A model generated the notes under the pieces. It was not told where the DNA came from and ran no database searches. It worked only from the letters and a program-made list of their open reading frames with translations. Source: Hypholoma sublateritium FD-334 SS-4 (lineage: Eukaryota; Basidiomycota; Agaricomycetes; Agaricales; Strophariaceae). From it: DNA of 64,000 nucleotides. The number at the start of each line of letters is the position of its first letter. The stretch's first letter is position 1. Location of the stretch: positions 274,405 through 338,404 of the forward strand of contig KN817518.1 of assembly GCA_000827495.1 (NCBI GenBank). Reading direction: 5' to 3'. The position numbers and the translations under genes are program-made. This document shows positions 11,899-24,107 of this stretch, piece by piece.

Positions 11899-14800
11899 AT
11901 GCGGCGGACTCTTCCCTCCTCCCTCTTCGCCCTCATATTCGCCCTAATACCCCTCACGTATGCCGACCCACTCTTGATTCCCTTCGAAGACTGCTTCGAT
12001 GAGCCGGATAGCCTTGCCCAGAAGTTCTTGGTAGACACCGTGTATGCACAGGTGCTGGAGAACGAGGAATGGGGGAACTACCTGAATCTCACAGTCCTTG
12101 GCACAAGCCCCCAGCCCATCGTCGGGCTACCCAACGGGAGCTCCAGTCTATGTGAGCTCTTTCATTTATACGTGCCGCTTTTGCCGCGCTCATTTATCTC
12201 CAGCAACTCTTTTTACCACCTCGTCCGTGCTCACGCTCAGCGCATGGTCAAATAGCAGCTATCTATGCCAGACGATGCGGCCCCCGTCGCCCTTGCCAGC
12301 GATCACCTCAACAGACGGCACATATTGCCCGATTCCCGCAGGGCCGTTTGCTTTTTCTGCTACAATCCCGTGGGGCCGTAACCGCGAGCTCACTACTCTC
12401 CTTACCCGCCTGCGTGCGGTGGACCCCTTTGGAAAAAGTCTTGTTTGTATAGACGTCCTGACAACACCGCTGGCGTCATCACCGCACTCGCCATACGGCC
12501 GCGCGAATATCGTATTTTGGGCGACTGTCGCCCTTGCGGCAGCATACTGGATTGTTGGGAGTGCCGCACGCGTGGCGTCTGCGTGGAACCGAGGGATCAT
12601 TAGATCAGGCGGCGACGGCTGGGCGCGGGCGCGTAGCGCAGGATATGTCCTCGCGAGCGCGATTAGTGGCGAGCGACTTGCCGCTGCTCCAGCATTAATG
12701 CGCTTTTGTGAGCACCATTTTTTTTCCTGGGTGCTGAAAATTCTGACGTCCAATGTAGGCACTCCAGCGGTTCGCGATGTCATTTTCCACACCCAGTGGT
12801 GCGCTGTTCTTGCGATGGTGGCAGTGGAGTGGCCCCAGTTCGTCTGTGCGTCCCGGATCTTCTATTTTTATTCCCCATATTACTCATCCATTTTGTGCGC
12901 CTCTAGACCCCATACTGACGCAAACAGCTTGGGCTACTCTGACCTACAATATCTCGCTGACACCGTCTTCGCACGACAATCATGTTTCGCCGCTTTTGGT
13001 CTCGCCATTTGCGCCATCGTCAAACTTCTCCGACCAGCTTGTGGATCCGACATCACCGTTGTTCATTGACCTCTCTGTACCCAATGCCCTCTTCACGCTG
13101 CCGCCGCCCGTGTCGACGTCCGCGTCCCAGACCATCGAACCCGGCATTCCGTCATTCGCGTACACACTTGGCGTTCGCCCCCAGGACCTCTTTACAATGT
13201 GTCTGATCCTTTTTCTGGGGATCGTCGCGGCAACAATTGTGCTCTCCGTTTTAGTCTGGTTCATTGACTACGTGATGAACCTGCTGAGCGAAGCTGGGCG
13301 CGGGCAGAAGCACGCACATGGGATGGCCCGCCTAGGCGGGGGCGTGGGGACGCGCAGCCCGCCCCTCACATACAACTCGGCGGGATCGATGAAAGAACTC
13401 GCGACGAGCAGCGTGGAGAGCCCGCCGCTTGGTACGATGTTCGGGATGGGAGATGAAAGCAAGGCGTTGGCGGGGCCGACAAGTCCCCATGCGCGCTTCT
13501 CAATGCCGAGCTCGGAGCGCGAGCGCGGAATAAGCTCTCACCGCACCTGGTGGACGCGGCTGCGCACATCGGCGGGCGCGGGCACGGGTGCGTTCCACGG
13601 CAGCGTGCTGCATGGGAACCTCGTGCGGTTGCTCATGCTCTTCCACCTGCCACTGACCGTGTTTTCATGCTACCAGCTCACTCTCGGCGCAGCAGGGGAC
13701 ATCGGAACAGGCGCGACAGTGCTGGCAGCGCTCTCGTTCGTCGTGCTCTCCCTACTACTTCCAGCCCACCTCATCCTGCGGGTTGCGTTCACTAGCACGA
13801 GCAAGCTGTACTCGGAAACGCGCACCCTCCTCTCACTTGGCCCGCTGTATGCGCACTACCGCGCAGGATCGCAACTGTTCGCGCTGCTCTTTTTCGTGGG
13901 GAACATCGCGTTCGGTGTTGTCATCGGCGCGGGGCACAAGAGCGGCACCGCACAGGCGATCATCATTCTCGTGGTCGAGGTCGCTCTGGCGTTGGTGACG
14001 AGCCTATGGCTTCCATGGGGCGGCGGCGCGAGCATGGGCCTCATCAGTTTCCTGTTCTGTGTTGCGCGCATCGTTGTCGCCGTGCTGCTTGTCATCCTCA
14101 CGCAGGCGGTACGTCCTCGCGCTTTGATTATATTCTCGATGGTTCTGTTGCTAACTAATGATGATATTACAGATTTCGATCGGGCCCGGGCCAGGTGGTT
14201 GGGTGGCCTACGGAATCCTCGTCATCCTCGCACTTGTGTACCTCGCACTCCTTCTCATGCTCGTTTCCAAAATCGTGGAAGGCTTTTTGCGCCTCTTCTT
14301 CGGCGTTAGCTTCGACCGCTCGAAACACTCATCCGACACGGGGCTGCTAGGCGTCCTCGGTCTGCTCGGCTGTTCGTGCTGCGGCGGGCGCCGGCGCGGG
14401 GGCAGCAGACGCAAGCGGCACTCGGGAAGGCGGACGGACGGCGGCGGACGCACGCACACCTCGTCCAGCGCGCTCGGCGCGATGTCGCAGATGGACCGCG
14501 AGTCGGACATATCGTCGTACATGCCGCCCGCGGGCGGCATAGGCGCGCACCCCGCGGACGACGGCCGCGCGACGCCGCCGCGCTTCCTGCACGCGGAGTC
14601 GCGCAAGGGCTCGACGTACTCGCAGCCGCCGTCCGTGCTGCGCCCCGAGCACGCGAACCGGCCGTACCGCGAGGCGGGGCCCGTCGGCGAGGAGGGCGAG
14701 GGGTACATCATGGGCGCGTGGCAGCCGTTCCCCCGCACGTCGGTGGGCTCCGGCACGGCGTACTCGCCGCTGGTGGGTGAGGCGGTGACGGGGGCGGGCG

Positions 14801-15828
14801 CGGGCGGGGCGGGGCTCGGGATCGCCGCGGCGGGGTATAGGCACGGGTCGTCGCCGGTGCCTGACGGGCCTCCGGCAGGCGCGCAGAAGGCGGCGGTGGT
14901 AGGTGGCGCGGCAGCGGCAGCAGCGGCGCCGTCACCAAGCGGGTTTGCGCGGGTAGGCGGCGGGCGGGCGCACATCGACACGCCGTATGCGATCCAGACG
15001 GGGTCGACGCAGACGTTCCCGTCGCTTGGCCAGCAGAGCGTGCAGAGCCAGAGCCAGACGCAGAGCGCGCGGAACCAGACACAGTCGTTCGAGACGTCCA
15101 TCGCGTCGGTGACAACGCCGACGCTGACCACGGCCGGCGCGCGCTCGGCGGCGGCCGCGCTGGTGTATGACGACGCCGAGCCCGCGATGTCGTTCTCGAG
15201 CGTCGAGGCGGGGAGCAACGGGCTGCCGCCCGGCGCGATGATGCCCGCGCACATCCGCACGAAGTCGCAGACGGCCATCGTCGAGGACTACCTCCCGCTC
15301 CCTGCTCCTGCGCCCGACGCGGGCGCTGCGTCAGGCTCGGGCTCGGGCTCTGCGTCGGGCTCGCGGCTCTCAATGCCCCAGGTCCAACAGCAGCAGCCAC
15401 CACAGCAGCCACCTTCGGCGTGGGATCTCCAGGCTCGACCTGCTGGCGTGCGCCAGACACACGTCTCGGAGAACAGTTACCTGCGGGCGCCGCCGCACTT
15501 CACGCTCGGCGGTGCGGAGAACGAGGACGAGTCGGGCGACGAGCAGGGCGCGCTGCAGAAGAAGAAGGCGCGGCCGTGGTACCACATCGGGCGCGGGCGC
15601 GCGCACAGCAGCGAGGGACGCACGACGATGACGACGACGGCGCAGGAGTTCGGGGCGGGGGCCAGCTCGGGGGCGGTGGACGCGGAGATGGGCGGGCTCG
15701 GCGCCGCGCCGCAGCCGCAGCGCTCGTTCGTCGTCATCCGGAAGCCGCCCGGCTCGATGGGGCGCTTGAACCAGGCGGCGTCGGGGTCCGCGTACCCCAA
15801 CGCGGTGTCGCGCCCGCCAACGCGGTAG
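11899..15828 (+). CDS. TRP/FLC-like integral membrane protein (fungal Pkd2 family)
   Basis: The fungal TRP/FLC family includes fission-yeast Pkd2 and yeast flavin carriers; known members sit in plasma or ER membranes and affect calcium and cell-wall homeostasis. Five exons (11899-12151, 12204-12707, 12759-12845, 12928-14108, 14173-15828) join in frame to 1226 codons. The start gives MRRTLPSSLFALIFALIPLT, a signal peptide. A lumenal ML-like domain with paired Cys follows (SSYLCQTMRPPSPLP, GTYCPIPAGPFAFS). The TRP-type membrane region then begins at ANIVFWATVALAAAYWIVG and runs through many helices to GILVILALVYLALLLML. A long cytosolic tail of about 480 residues is rich in Gly, Ala, Ser and Gln. 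Its GC-rich codons make long open frames on the opposite strand; these are not genes. Confidence 0.87.
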
Positions 15829-16613
15829 TGACCCGGACCCAAAACACGCCTCCCGTGAAAATACACCCCGCGTGATTGTCTGTACGTGCAAGCGCGCGGG
15901 CACTAGAAATGACGTGGTGTTCGATATGACTTATACCACCCTCCCATCCGCGTATCTTGTTTTCTGCTACCTCCTCTATCTGCTTTGTCGCCTCGTTTGC
16001 ATTTGGCATCTCATCGGCACGGACATACCACATATTTGGACCACATATACACTTTAATTACGGAGACTCTCTCTGGTGTATTTACCTACGTCCCTCCCCC
16101 ATCTTCACTAACGGACTGGATTATGCCTCATCGATTCTGATATTTATTCTGTGTACATTATACATAATCGAAAACCGCATGGGGACCTTGAACAGCGCGG
16201 AGCGCCTCTGCTGCGCCCTTCATCAGTGAACAGTGGGCGTCTTGACTTCGTTGTTGGAGTCGAGCTTGGCCCGCCGAGGGACAGTCGGCGGCGGGTTCCG
16301 GAACACCGGTCCGGACGCGGTGTCGACTTATCTCACGTGCAGATACATGCCGTGCTTGGCACTACGGTTGTGAGTGGCAATCTTGAGTTTCAACTTTCGA
16401 CCAGGCTTCGACCTACACTCTAGTTTCTACCCATTCCTAAACGCGCAGATCCCTCGAGGACATCCACCTCAGACAGGAAGCATAACTTTATCAAATATCT
16501 TTCTGTCATCCCATTTCCCGCGCCTAACAAGCGCCGTCTGCCAGTGCCACTTCCTCGCTCCTGAGTCCTGAACCTACCAACCACCAAGTCGTCACCCATT
16601 CTGACTCTGCGCC
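15829..16613. other. Intergenic region between the TRP-like gene and SPT3
   Basis: This is the 3' flank of the channel gene and the promoter region of SPT3. Open frames are short and not protein-like. Nothing else is recognised. Confidence 0.5.
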
Positions 16614-17937
16614 ATGGCTTCGAATAGAAGGGGAGGAGGAGAGGGAAACACAAATAGGGAGTACAAGTACACACAAGAGATATCCCAGATGGTGAGCCAC
16701 CCTGACACATGCATGCGGTTATATACTCAGTCCTGCCCAAGATGTTCGTCTTCGGAGAGGTCCAGGACCCAAATAACGACACTGTCAACCTCGTGGAAGA
16801 CATCGTACGAAGCCAGATCATTGAACTCGTGCGTTCCTTGTCCCAAATCCACGTTCTCCTTCCCCTAACTCGGTGCTCTTTGATAGATTGTCCAAGCGCG
16901 AGCTTTAGCTACGCGCCGCGGGGCCCGCTACCTCACCGCGGAAGATCTCATTTTCCTCATTCGCCACGATCGTGGTAAGGTGAATCGACTACGAACGTAT
17001 CTTTCATGGAAGGACGTGCGCAAGCATGCGAAAGACTCTGGTGGAGACGGAGGCGCGGCAGTCGATGTGGAACCCCTAGATGATGGTCCCGAAGGTGCGC
17101 ACATTAATTCATTCGCGCCACGGACTGTGTTATTGACACGCTGCTGCAGATAAATTGACCGCCAAAGCTCAGAAGATCACTATTAAACTTCCATGGGAAA
17201 TCGGCACCATTTACTCCGAGGTGCTCAAGCAAAGTGGCCACCAGTCGGACGATGAAGAAGATGAGGACGACATTGAGGCTCATGAAGCCTCCATACAACG
17301 TCTGAAAGTGAGATTTGCTCTTGTATCTGATGTATATATGCTAACCTGTGATTCAGGAAGCGGACGATGCCACCCGCCAAATGACACGAGAGGAGTACCA
17401 GCACTATTCAGACTGTCGACAGGCTTCATTTACATACAGAAAAGGTACTTTTCTCCAAAACATATATGTCGCATTTAGTTGACGAGATCCATCATAGCCA
17501 AACGATTTCGTGATTTCTTGAACCTACCGACTCAGTTGGACTTGAAAGCGAACGACGATACTGTCGATATCGTCGGCTTTCTGGCTTTCGAAATGGTCCG
17601 CTCACTCACCCTCGCAGGACTCGCAGTGAAGAAATCCCTGGAGGAGTCGTTCCTCCGCGACGACTACACATCACCCATCATGGGCAAGAGGAAGGCAACC
17701 TCGATAGGAGGATCCCCCGAGAAGCGGCGCCGCGACGCCAGCCCAGACGAGGATGTCGAATACACTTTGCCCGTGAACTCTTTGTTCTTGCCGCCACCGG
17801 AAGCGAGGACGGCACTGCGGCCAGAGCACATCCAGGATGCTTTCGCGAGGATGCAAGGTGAGTGGGCGCACCACCGGTCGGCGGGGATGCACGATTGGCG
17901 CGGCGGCCTCGTTAGGACTCGCGTCAGCCTCATTTGA
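16614..17937 (+). CDS. SPT3: SAGA complex subunit Spt3 (paired histone-fold protein)
   Basis: Spt3 belongs to the SAGA coactivator and helps deliver TBP to promoters. The first histone fold is clear: KYTQEISQM then MFVFGEVQDPNNDTVNLVED, IVRSQIIEL, IVQARALATRRGARYLTAED and LIFLIRHDRGKVNRLRTYLS, then WKDVRKHAKD. After an acidic linker (DDEEDEDDIEAHEAS) the second fold region reads KRFRDFLNLPTQLDLKANDD, then TVDIVGFLAFEMVRSLTLAG. A basic, Pro-containing tail (MGKRKATSIGGSPEKRRRD) ends GGLVRTRVSLI. The first intron needs an AAG acceptor (cccaag before 16742), because the nearby CAG gives the wrong frame. A GT at 17860 could start another intron, but reading through gives a sensible end. The stop is 184 bp from the convergent DDI1 stop. 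Confidence 0.93.
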
Positions 17938-18121
17938 TTTACCATTTTCCATCGTCATCTTGGTCTGCTTGCTGCATATTCTTATTCTCATACATATTCC
18001 CGCCCTGTTGTATTCTCTACTACCGCACATTCCATACCCCCAATCACTGTACACTACTATTACAATTCCCGCTATACAATTGCGTTTGCTGCCATTTTCT
18101 GTGAAATATCTATGTATGCGA

Positions 18122-19750
18122 TCAGAATAGCAGCGACGCCGCGACGTCGACATTGCCGCCTGACGCGTCCAGCGTGCTGATGGCAAGCTCGCGTGTGGCG
18201 CCGAGGTCCATGAGCATTTGGATGCTCGTCTCCGGGTGATTACTGCTGGGTGTCCGCTGCGGCGTGCCCCTGGCAGGCGGTGCGCCGAGACTGCGACCGC
18301 CGCCGGGGAATGAGGACGACGACGCGGCAGCCGCGGGGGGAGCGGGCAGCTCGGGGATGGGGCCCTCGGTTGCGGGGTCCAGATGGATAGGGTCGCGCGC
18401 TTTGTCGGGCAGCTCGTGTTCCGAAAGGAAGCTCACCTCCCGGCCCTGGATCCGGAGGACGTTCTTCTCGAGGTCGATGCAGGCCTGGTGGGCTTTTAGC
18501 ATGTCCAGGCCGAGTAGGAGATCGACGTCGCGTCCCTGTGATAATTGAATTTTCAGGATTTGAAAATTGAAGCGGTCACGTTAGAGGGTGCGCACCTCCA
18601 TGATTGTCAGAGAGCAAGGGAGGAAAAGGTCGGCAATTTTGATTTGCGCGCTGTGCACACGGCCTAGAATTTTAGCTGTGCCCACTCCACGAGCGATACC
18701 AGCGAAGCGTGTATCCAAAAGACGCATGAGGCTGGAACGAAATAATAAGGTAAGTGAACAAGTAAAACGGCTTTCGCGGCGATCTTACCCGCAGGCTTCT
18801 GCTGTGTCGGGGCTCACTGAGTAATAATATGAGCATGCCACAATCACCAGAGATCGCAGCGAAACTTACTGATAGTTTGCTGTGCACCACTATCCACGAA
18901 CGCCTTGACCGGCCGCGAGTTCACTTCTACAGGGATGCTAGCGCTCGCGTATGAGGTCTCTTTCACCGCCGATGGCAGCGCACGACTCACTAAAGCATCG
19001 TCACCCGTCCAAACGCCTCTGGCGAGTACTCCAGCGCATGCTCCATGTTCTCCATGACCGCCTGCTGCCGGATCGCCTCCTCGATCTTGCGCTGCGCCTC
19101 GACGTCGTACGGGTCCGCGTTCAGGCGCGCGATCTCGCGCTGCTGCGCCATCTCCGCGCCGTAGTGCCGCTCGCGCGTCTGGCGCAGCAGTTCCACGAAG
19201 CGCGCCGAGTTCGTCTGCGCGGCCTCTGCGAGCTCGGGCTGCGTCTAGCATGCCGCGCCGGGATCGGGGTCAGTAGCAGCGACGAAGGAAGAGCGGGGCG
19301 CACGTACCGCGCGCAGCTCGGCCATGAGCCGTGGGTCGCCCAGCAGCTGCAGGCGCATCATCTCCGCGTCCTGCTCGATCGATCTGTGCATGATTCGCAT
19401 CGCACGCGGTCAGCACGGAGCGCACGGGTGGGGTGGGGCAGCGCGCACCTTCCGCCGACATTGGCTATCTTGCGCCGCAGGAGGAGCATCGCGCTCTCGC
19501 CCTGCACGCCCAGCTGCCGGATCGTCGCCTTCGGGTCCTGTAGCTCGCGCCCCTCGTAGGAGATGCTCTGTTCGTTGACGGGTATTGAGGACTGCGGTGT
19601 AGAACAGATTAGCGAAGTCTGTGCCACCCAGACGCGAATCGACGAACGAACCTCGGCCTCGAGCAGCGCCATGACGTTCTCGAGCTCCATGTTGGGGTCG
19701 ATCTCGACGACGAATGTTTGGCCGAGATCGGTCACGAATGTGAGTTCCAT
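18122..19750 (-). CDS. DDI1: Ddi1-type ubiquitin receptor and retroviral-like aspartic protease
   Basis: Ddi1 is a proteasome shuttle with protease activity on heavily ubiquitinated proteins. All three domains are present in order. The N-terminal ubiquitin-like domain reads [20 protein letters not shown] and, after an intron, [20 protein letters not shown] helical middle region contains [20 protein letters not shown]. The retroviral-like protease fold reads [20 protein letters not shown], with the Asp-Ser-Gly active-site triplet, and continues [44 protein letters not shown] and [14 protein letters not shown]. The C-terminal UBA domain reads [19 protein letters not shown], then [14 protein letters not shown]. 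Introns are short and in frame; one splits the protease just after the active-site loop. The catalytic motif is intact, so activity is expected. Confidence 0.95.
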
Positions 19751-20518
19751 TGCAGCGGTAGTAGTCGTGCGGTCGTAGAGTGGAATATGGCTGAGGAAGT
19801 GGTATAAGAATGAGAATCTGTGCAGTGCTTGCGCAGTGCCTTTGATGAGGTAACGAGAAGGTGTTCACGGAACCAACTCGAAGTCTTCCAAAGTTCACAC
19901 AAGTACAATGAAAGGCGTCTTCGGGTAAGAAACGAAGTGGTAGTTTACGACACTTGCTGTGCTCGTCCTCGCATTTATGTAGATCTGGAGAGCCGAGGTT
20001 CCATATTTATAAATTCGTCTCCTCGGATCTAATTGCTACTACTAAGAGCAAAGCAGGATAATACAAAGACAGCCCTAAAACAACATGTGAATTTGAACGA
20101 TTAGCGCGTCGGATATGTAAACCACGCGTCAAACGCATAAAAACACGATAGGGAAGATATCTAGACGCGCTCAGACAACAAAGGAATTACGAAAAGTTCC
20201 CAGTTGCCTGAATGAGGACCTTGGTGCAACGATTTTCTTCGGTTGGATCAGAGATCTACGGGAAACCAAGGCTCCCAGCGTTAGCAAGTTTCATACTGAG
20301 GATAAAAGCATCAAAAAATAGAATATTATGCAAGGTGTTGTACATGCGACCGGCGAATAACCAAGATGTTTCCAGATATATACAGAAAAGTAGATTTCGC
20401 GTTCATTGAGGGACGACGGTGTGTATTCGATTGGATGCTCTTGTCCTTGGTACTTGGGTACTTGAAGTAGTTAGATATTGGCCAAATCACTTATAATGCC
20501 AAGTATTGGTATTGTCAC
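19751..20518. other. Intergenic region between DDI1 and ATG29
   Basis: It holds the DDI1 promoter and the ATG29 3' end. A gtgagt follows the last ATG29 codons, so a small extra terminal exon of ATG29 could lie near 20400-20460. I see no other gene. Confidence 0.45.
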
Positions 20519-21767
20519 TCACAAGCGCGACCCATTATTTCCAATATTCGAAAGGAGGGCACTTTCAAGGACAGATGCAGATATGCTCGCATCTAGATAT
20601 CTCTCAGACGCGAATTTACGCGAAGGAGAAACGAGATAAAACATACCACTTAAGTCACTGAAACTCGAAGCTTCAGAACCGTGGCTGCTGCCGAATTCAG
20701 TTGGCCGTTCGAAACGACGATGAACCACCCCGACTACACTTCGTGACGAGACGGCAGGAGGGCTAGATGACTTGCTAGATAGACCCTTTCCGATTGGAGA
20801 ATGAGGCTGGGATTCGGACGATTGAGACGGTATGTCAGGTATTGACCCGGAGCCGTGCGGGGACCCAGCGCTCGATATACTCTGACTCATGCTGCGGCCA
20901 GACAGACTGTCGAGCCTCGAGCTGCCCAGAGAGCGCGGTGAGAGTGGCTCAGAGCGTCCGCGATCTTTAGCCTTTCCTTTGTTATTCGAACGAGTGCCGC
21001 TAACAAGCCCCAACGTCTCGGTGGTCATCATCCTCTGCAACTCTTCTATCTTGCGACTGAGCGCTTCTTCGTCTTCTGCATTCCTCTCTGCTTCCTCTTC
21101 CTTGATCGCGTCCTCGTCGGAATCTGTACCACCCTCAGACGACGACGGAGACGTCGGGCGAAGGGGGCTGAACGGCTTCCTTGTGGCTTGCAGTGTCAGT
21201 GTCGAAGACGACGCTGCCTTTCTTGGCCTTGGGGTATTGTTGCCGAGCGATGTTAACCGCGCTCGAACACTCAGCGGCGTGGTCATCCTGGAGCCAGATA
21301 GACGTGTGCTTCCAGTCATCTTGGGGGGTACTGCTGTCGCTTTATCCCTTGTAGGGAAGTGGAAACCTTTGGGGGGGCTTGTAGTCGTCGGGCTGAGAAT
21401 GCCTATATCTCGTATACCACGTAGTTCCTCTTGGAACCGTGTGTTTACGCGATAGAGCAAATACGGGAGCGGCACTTCAAGATGGTCGGCCAAACCTTTC
21501 CCTACGATATGTCTCAGGACCACCCTCTCGAGCACAGAAAGGATGCACTCACAATCTGTGCCGGCGTTGTCCACTGCACGCGATTTCTCGATGACCTCCC
21601 ATAGTATACTCGCCTTTTCAGCATTCCATTCAATCTATGCTTAAGAAATCAGTCACACGGCCAATGTGCTTTCACTGTTTATCCACCTGCGGAGGGTCGT
21701 TGGGCGGGTTGTCTGGTCGGTTGTAGGGTAACTTTACAACCACGCGGATATTCGTTGGATTAGGCAT
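20519..21767 (-). CDS. ATG29: Autophagy scaffold protein Atg29
   Basis: Atg29 works with Atg17 and Atg31 to organise the phagophore assembly site. Exon 1 gives MPNPTNIRVVVKLPYNRPD, the family N-terminal signature. Splicing adds IEWNAEKASILWEVIEKSRA and, after another intron, WKGLADHLEVPLPYLLYRVN then TRFQEELRGIRDI, matching the conserved Atg29 domain. The remaining two-thirds is Ser/Pro-rich and acidic (EEEAERNAEDEEALSRKIEE, possibly a short coiled coil) and probably disordered. Near the C-terminus a 54-nt segment beginning gtatgt and ending ctag can be removed to give SDLS-DASISASVLESALLSN, which fits the family better than reading through. The exact C-terminus is uncertain. The gene is divergent from the YIH1/IMPACT gene, with 205 bp between starts. 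Confidence 0.87.
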
Positions 21768-21972
21768 CTCTCGTCCGTTCTGAACACGAATAATGATTCC
21801 AGGGTATTGGCCCTTTGTTATATCAGAGAGCTATGTGGAATGTAGAATCGACATTGGCAATGATTGAGCTTCCAAGTAGGTGTAGCAGTTGAAGGAAGCG
21901 AATCCGGAATTGATCGCCACTTTGGTCTGCATTCAATAATCACTCATCAACAAACTGATAAGATTACACTCT
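21768..21972. promoter_or_regulatory. Bidirectional promoter ATG29 / YIH1
   Basis: The 205 bp between two divergent start codons must carry both 5' UTRs and promoters. No obvious TATA box or repeat is visible. Confidence 0.6.
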
Positions 21973-23337
21973 ATGCCTCGTTCCTCTTCCCCGTCAAGTG
22001 CCGATGACACAGACTACCCACTCGAGCTCCAGAATTTCCTAGCGGAGCTCTCGCAAAACCCAGAACGCGAGGCGGTAGCGTCAGAAATCGAGGGTGAGGA
22101 GTGCTCCGGCTCCCAGAATGCCCAGCAAACTGTTCTGAACCAAATGCTGCCACGTAGTCCTGCAATCCATCTATGGTGATGAGGCGGTACGCCTTTACCA
22201 CTCGCCCACGCCGAATGGAAAGAAATCGCCAACGCGGGTAGATGAGCCAGTGAGATACGAGGTGGTCCTGAGGTGAGCTACCCCGCCCAGCTAGCTCTCG
22301 CGCGACAGAATAGTAAAATGCAGCCTTTCTGCACCATACCAGGAAATATCTCTGAAGGTGCTGGTGTCTTTGCCTGTGACCTACCCAAGCACATCCCCTC
22401 CGCAGCTCCAATTGCTGTCCAAATATATCGGATCGTTCGGTGCAGATTCGAGCCTATTTGGATCTATTCTGCGCACATTTATCTCTGTCAGTGGGGTGGA
22501 ATGGTCCAGCGACACTGTATGCGTTTTTGATGGCCTGCAAAATGTAATTGACAGATGCACAGCCTGGTACGAAGAAAAACTCAGCGCGGAAAAGGCTGGG
22601 GAACTGGTACGCGATGACATCAAGGGAGAGCAGATCGCTCGTCAGGAATCCTCGACTAGCGCTCAAGCTGCTGAGGAAGACCAGATCTCTGGTGTTATAG
22701 AGCCTATTCCGGCTGCTATGCCTGCGGGTGTGAACCTGTATGTTGCAGAGCCTATCACAGATCGGAAAAGCGCTTTTGTCGGACGAGCATGTCGAGTTCA
22801 TCATCCATCTGAGGTGCTATTCTGCTTTGCACTTAATTCCCAACACTTACTCATTTCTATCTATATAAAACCTATACTCGTAGATCCCTGCAGTGCTAGC
22901 GCACCTTATGTCAGATCGTCGAATAGCCAGGGCAGCGCATCCTATTATCAATGCATGGCGATGTCAAGTCGATGGGGTTATTCATCAAGGTGTGGCTTCG
23001 GCAATGAATGCGTCATTAAGGTACGGCACTGAAGAACGTTTCTGTTGCAGACAATGACGATGATGGCGAAACTGCGGCCGGGGGAAGATTAGCTCACCTT
23101 CTACAAATTTTGGCCAGTCTTCTACAAGGATGAACCGCTTGACATACTAATACTTCATTTTGTTTTTAGGAGGTTAACAACGTGCTCGTCGTCGTTACTC
23201 GCTACTTCGGGGGCATCCACTTGGGACCAGACAGATTTAAGCACATTAATCAGGCTGCTCGGAACGCCCTAGATCTAGGAGGCTTTCTTGACGCTGCGGA
23301 AACACGAAGGAACACTGGTCGAACCAAGAAACATTAA
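21973..23337 (+). CDS. YIH1: RWD plus UPF0029 protein, Yih1/IMPACT family
   Basis: Yih1/IMPACT binds Gcn1 and actin and restrains Gcn2, the kinase that senses amino-acid starvation. The N-terminal RWD domain spans the first exons: YPLELQNFLAELSQNPEREA then EIE-VLQSIYGDEAVRLYH, followed by PYQEISLKVLVSLPVTYPST. The join at 22325 uses the acceptor aaatgcag, because the later CAG leads to a stop. A linker (STSAQAAEEDQISGV) leads to the UPF0029/IMPACT domain: SAFVGRACRVHHPSE, VLAHLMSDRRIARAAHPIIN then AW, NDDDGETAAGGRLAHLLQIL, and VNNVLVVVTRYFGGIHLGPD then RFKHINQAARNALD. It looks complete. Its shared promoter with ATG29 is suggestive, since both relate to starvation. Confidence 0.9.
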
Positions 23338-24107
23338 TCTCGCAAAAGGGCCAGACTCGTCCCAACGCACCAATGTTCTATCAACACATCTATGAGTATC
23401 ATGGAATCTCCGCTTTCAAACTACTTATACATAACTAGCAGTATTTCTATCTCTTGAACACAATCTATCTAACAACATAGCTGGTCATGTCATTGGACTA
23501 CCTTGGCTTGCCGCTTGACCCATTCCTTTTTTTTGTGTCACGGACGTCTTTGAGATCAACGGCAACTTGAAAGTGCATCTTGACCAAGGCCATTGGTTAA
23601 GGATTACGGCACCGTTTAATTGGACTTCAGGGATATTCCTGAAATTTCGACCAGGCTTTGATGATTGGATGCTCGATCTAATGTATTGAACGTAAATCTC
23701 TTCAGCCTTTCTGCTTTAGATTGATTTGGTGTTATTGTGCCGCTAGTAAGAAGGGTTGTTGCACGCAGATTCCTTGCGGGACCGCCATGTGGGATTTCAT
23801 TTCGCAGATTGTTGGCTTGAGAACAGCAGGTTATCCCTCAATGTCCTGATCAAAATCGGATTTGAAGACCACGGGGCAGGGAAATATATTACGTCGAATG
23901 TATGAGATATTGTGAACGTAGTACAGAAGGAGGATAGCAATGCGTAATGTTACAGTCAATGGTGAAAGGAGATGCAGATTGAGGACGACAGAAGAGCTGA
24001 AAAAGGTTCCTTCTCATAGTTGTGAAGCCAAGGAGAAAAGAGCGCAGTAACAAAGAGAACAGGAATAGAAAGCAGCCAAATAATCATACTAGAACAGGGA
24101 AGCGGTT
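23338..24107. other. Convergent intergenic region
   Basis: It lies between two stop codons on opposite strands and should contain both 3' UTRs. Nothing else is recognised. Confidence 0.5.

Noticed and set aside
14208..15278. 356-codon minus-strand open frame
   Set aside because: It is antisense to the GC-rich cytosolic tail of the TRP-like gene, whose frame is supported by exon structure and membrane helices.
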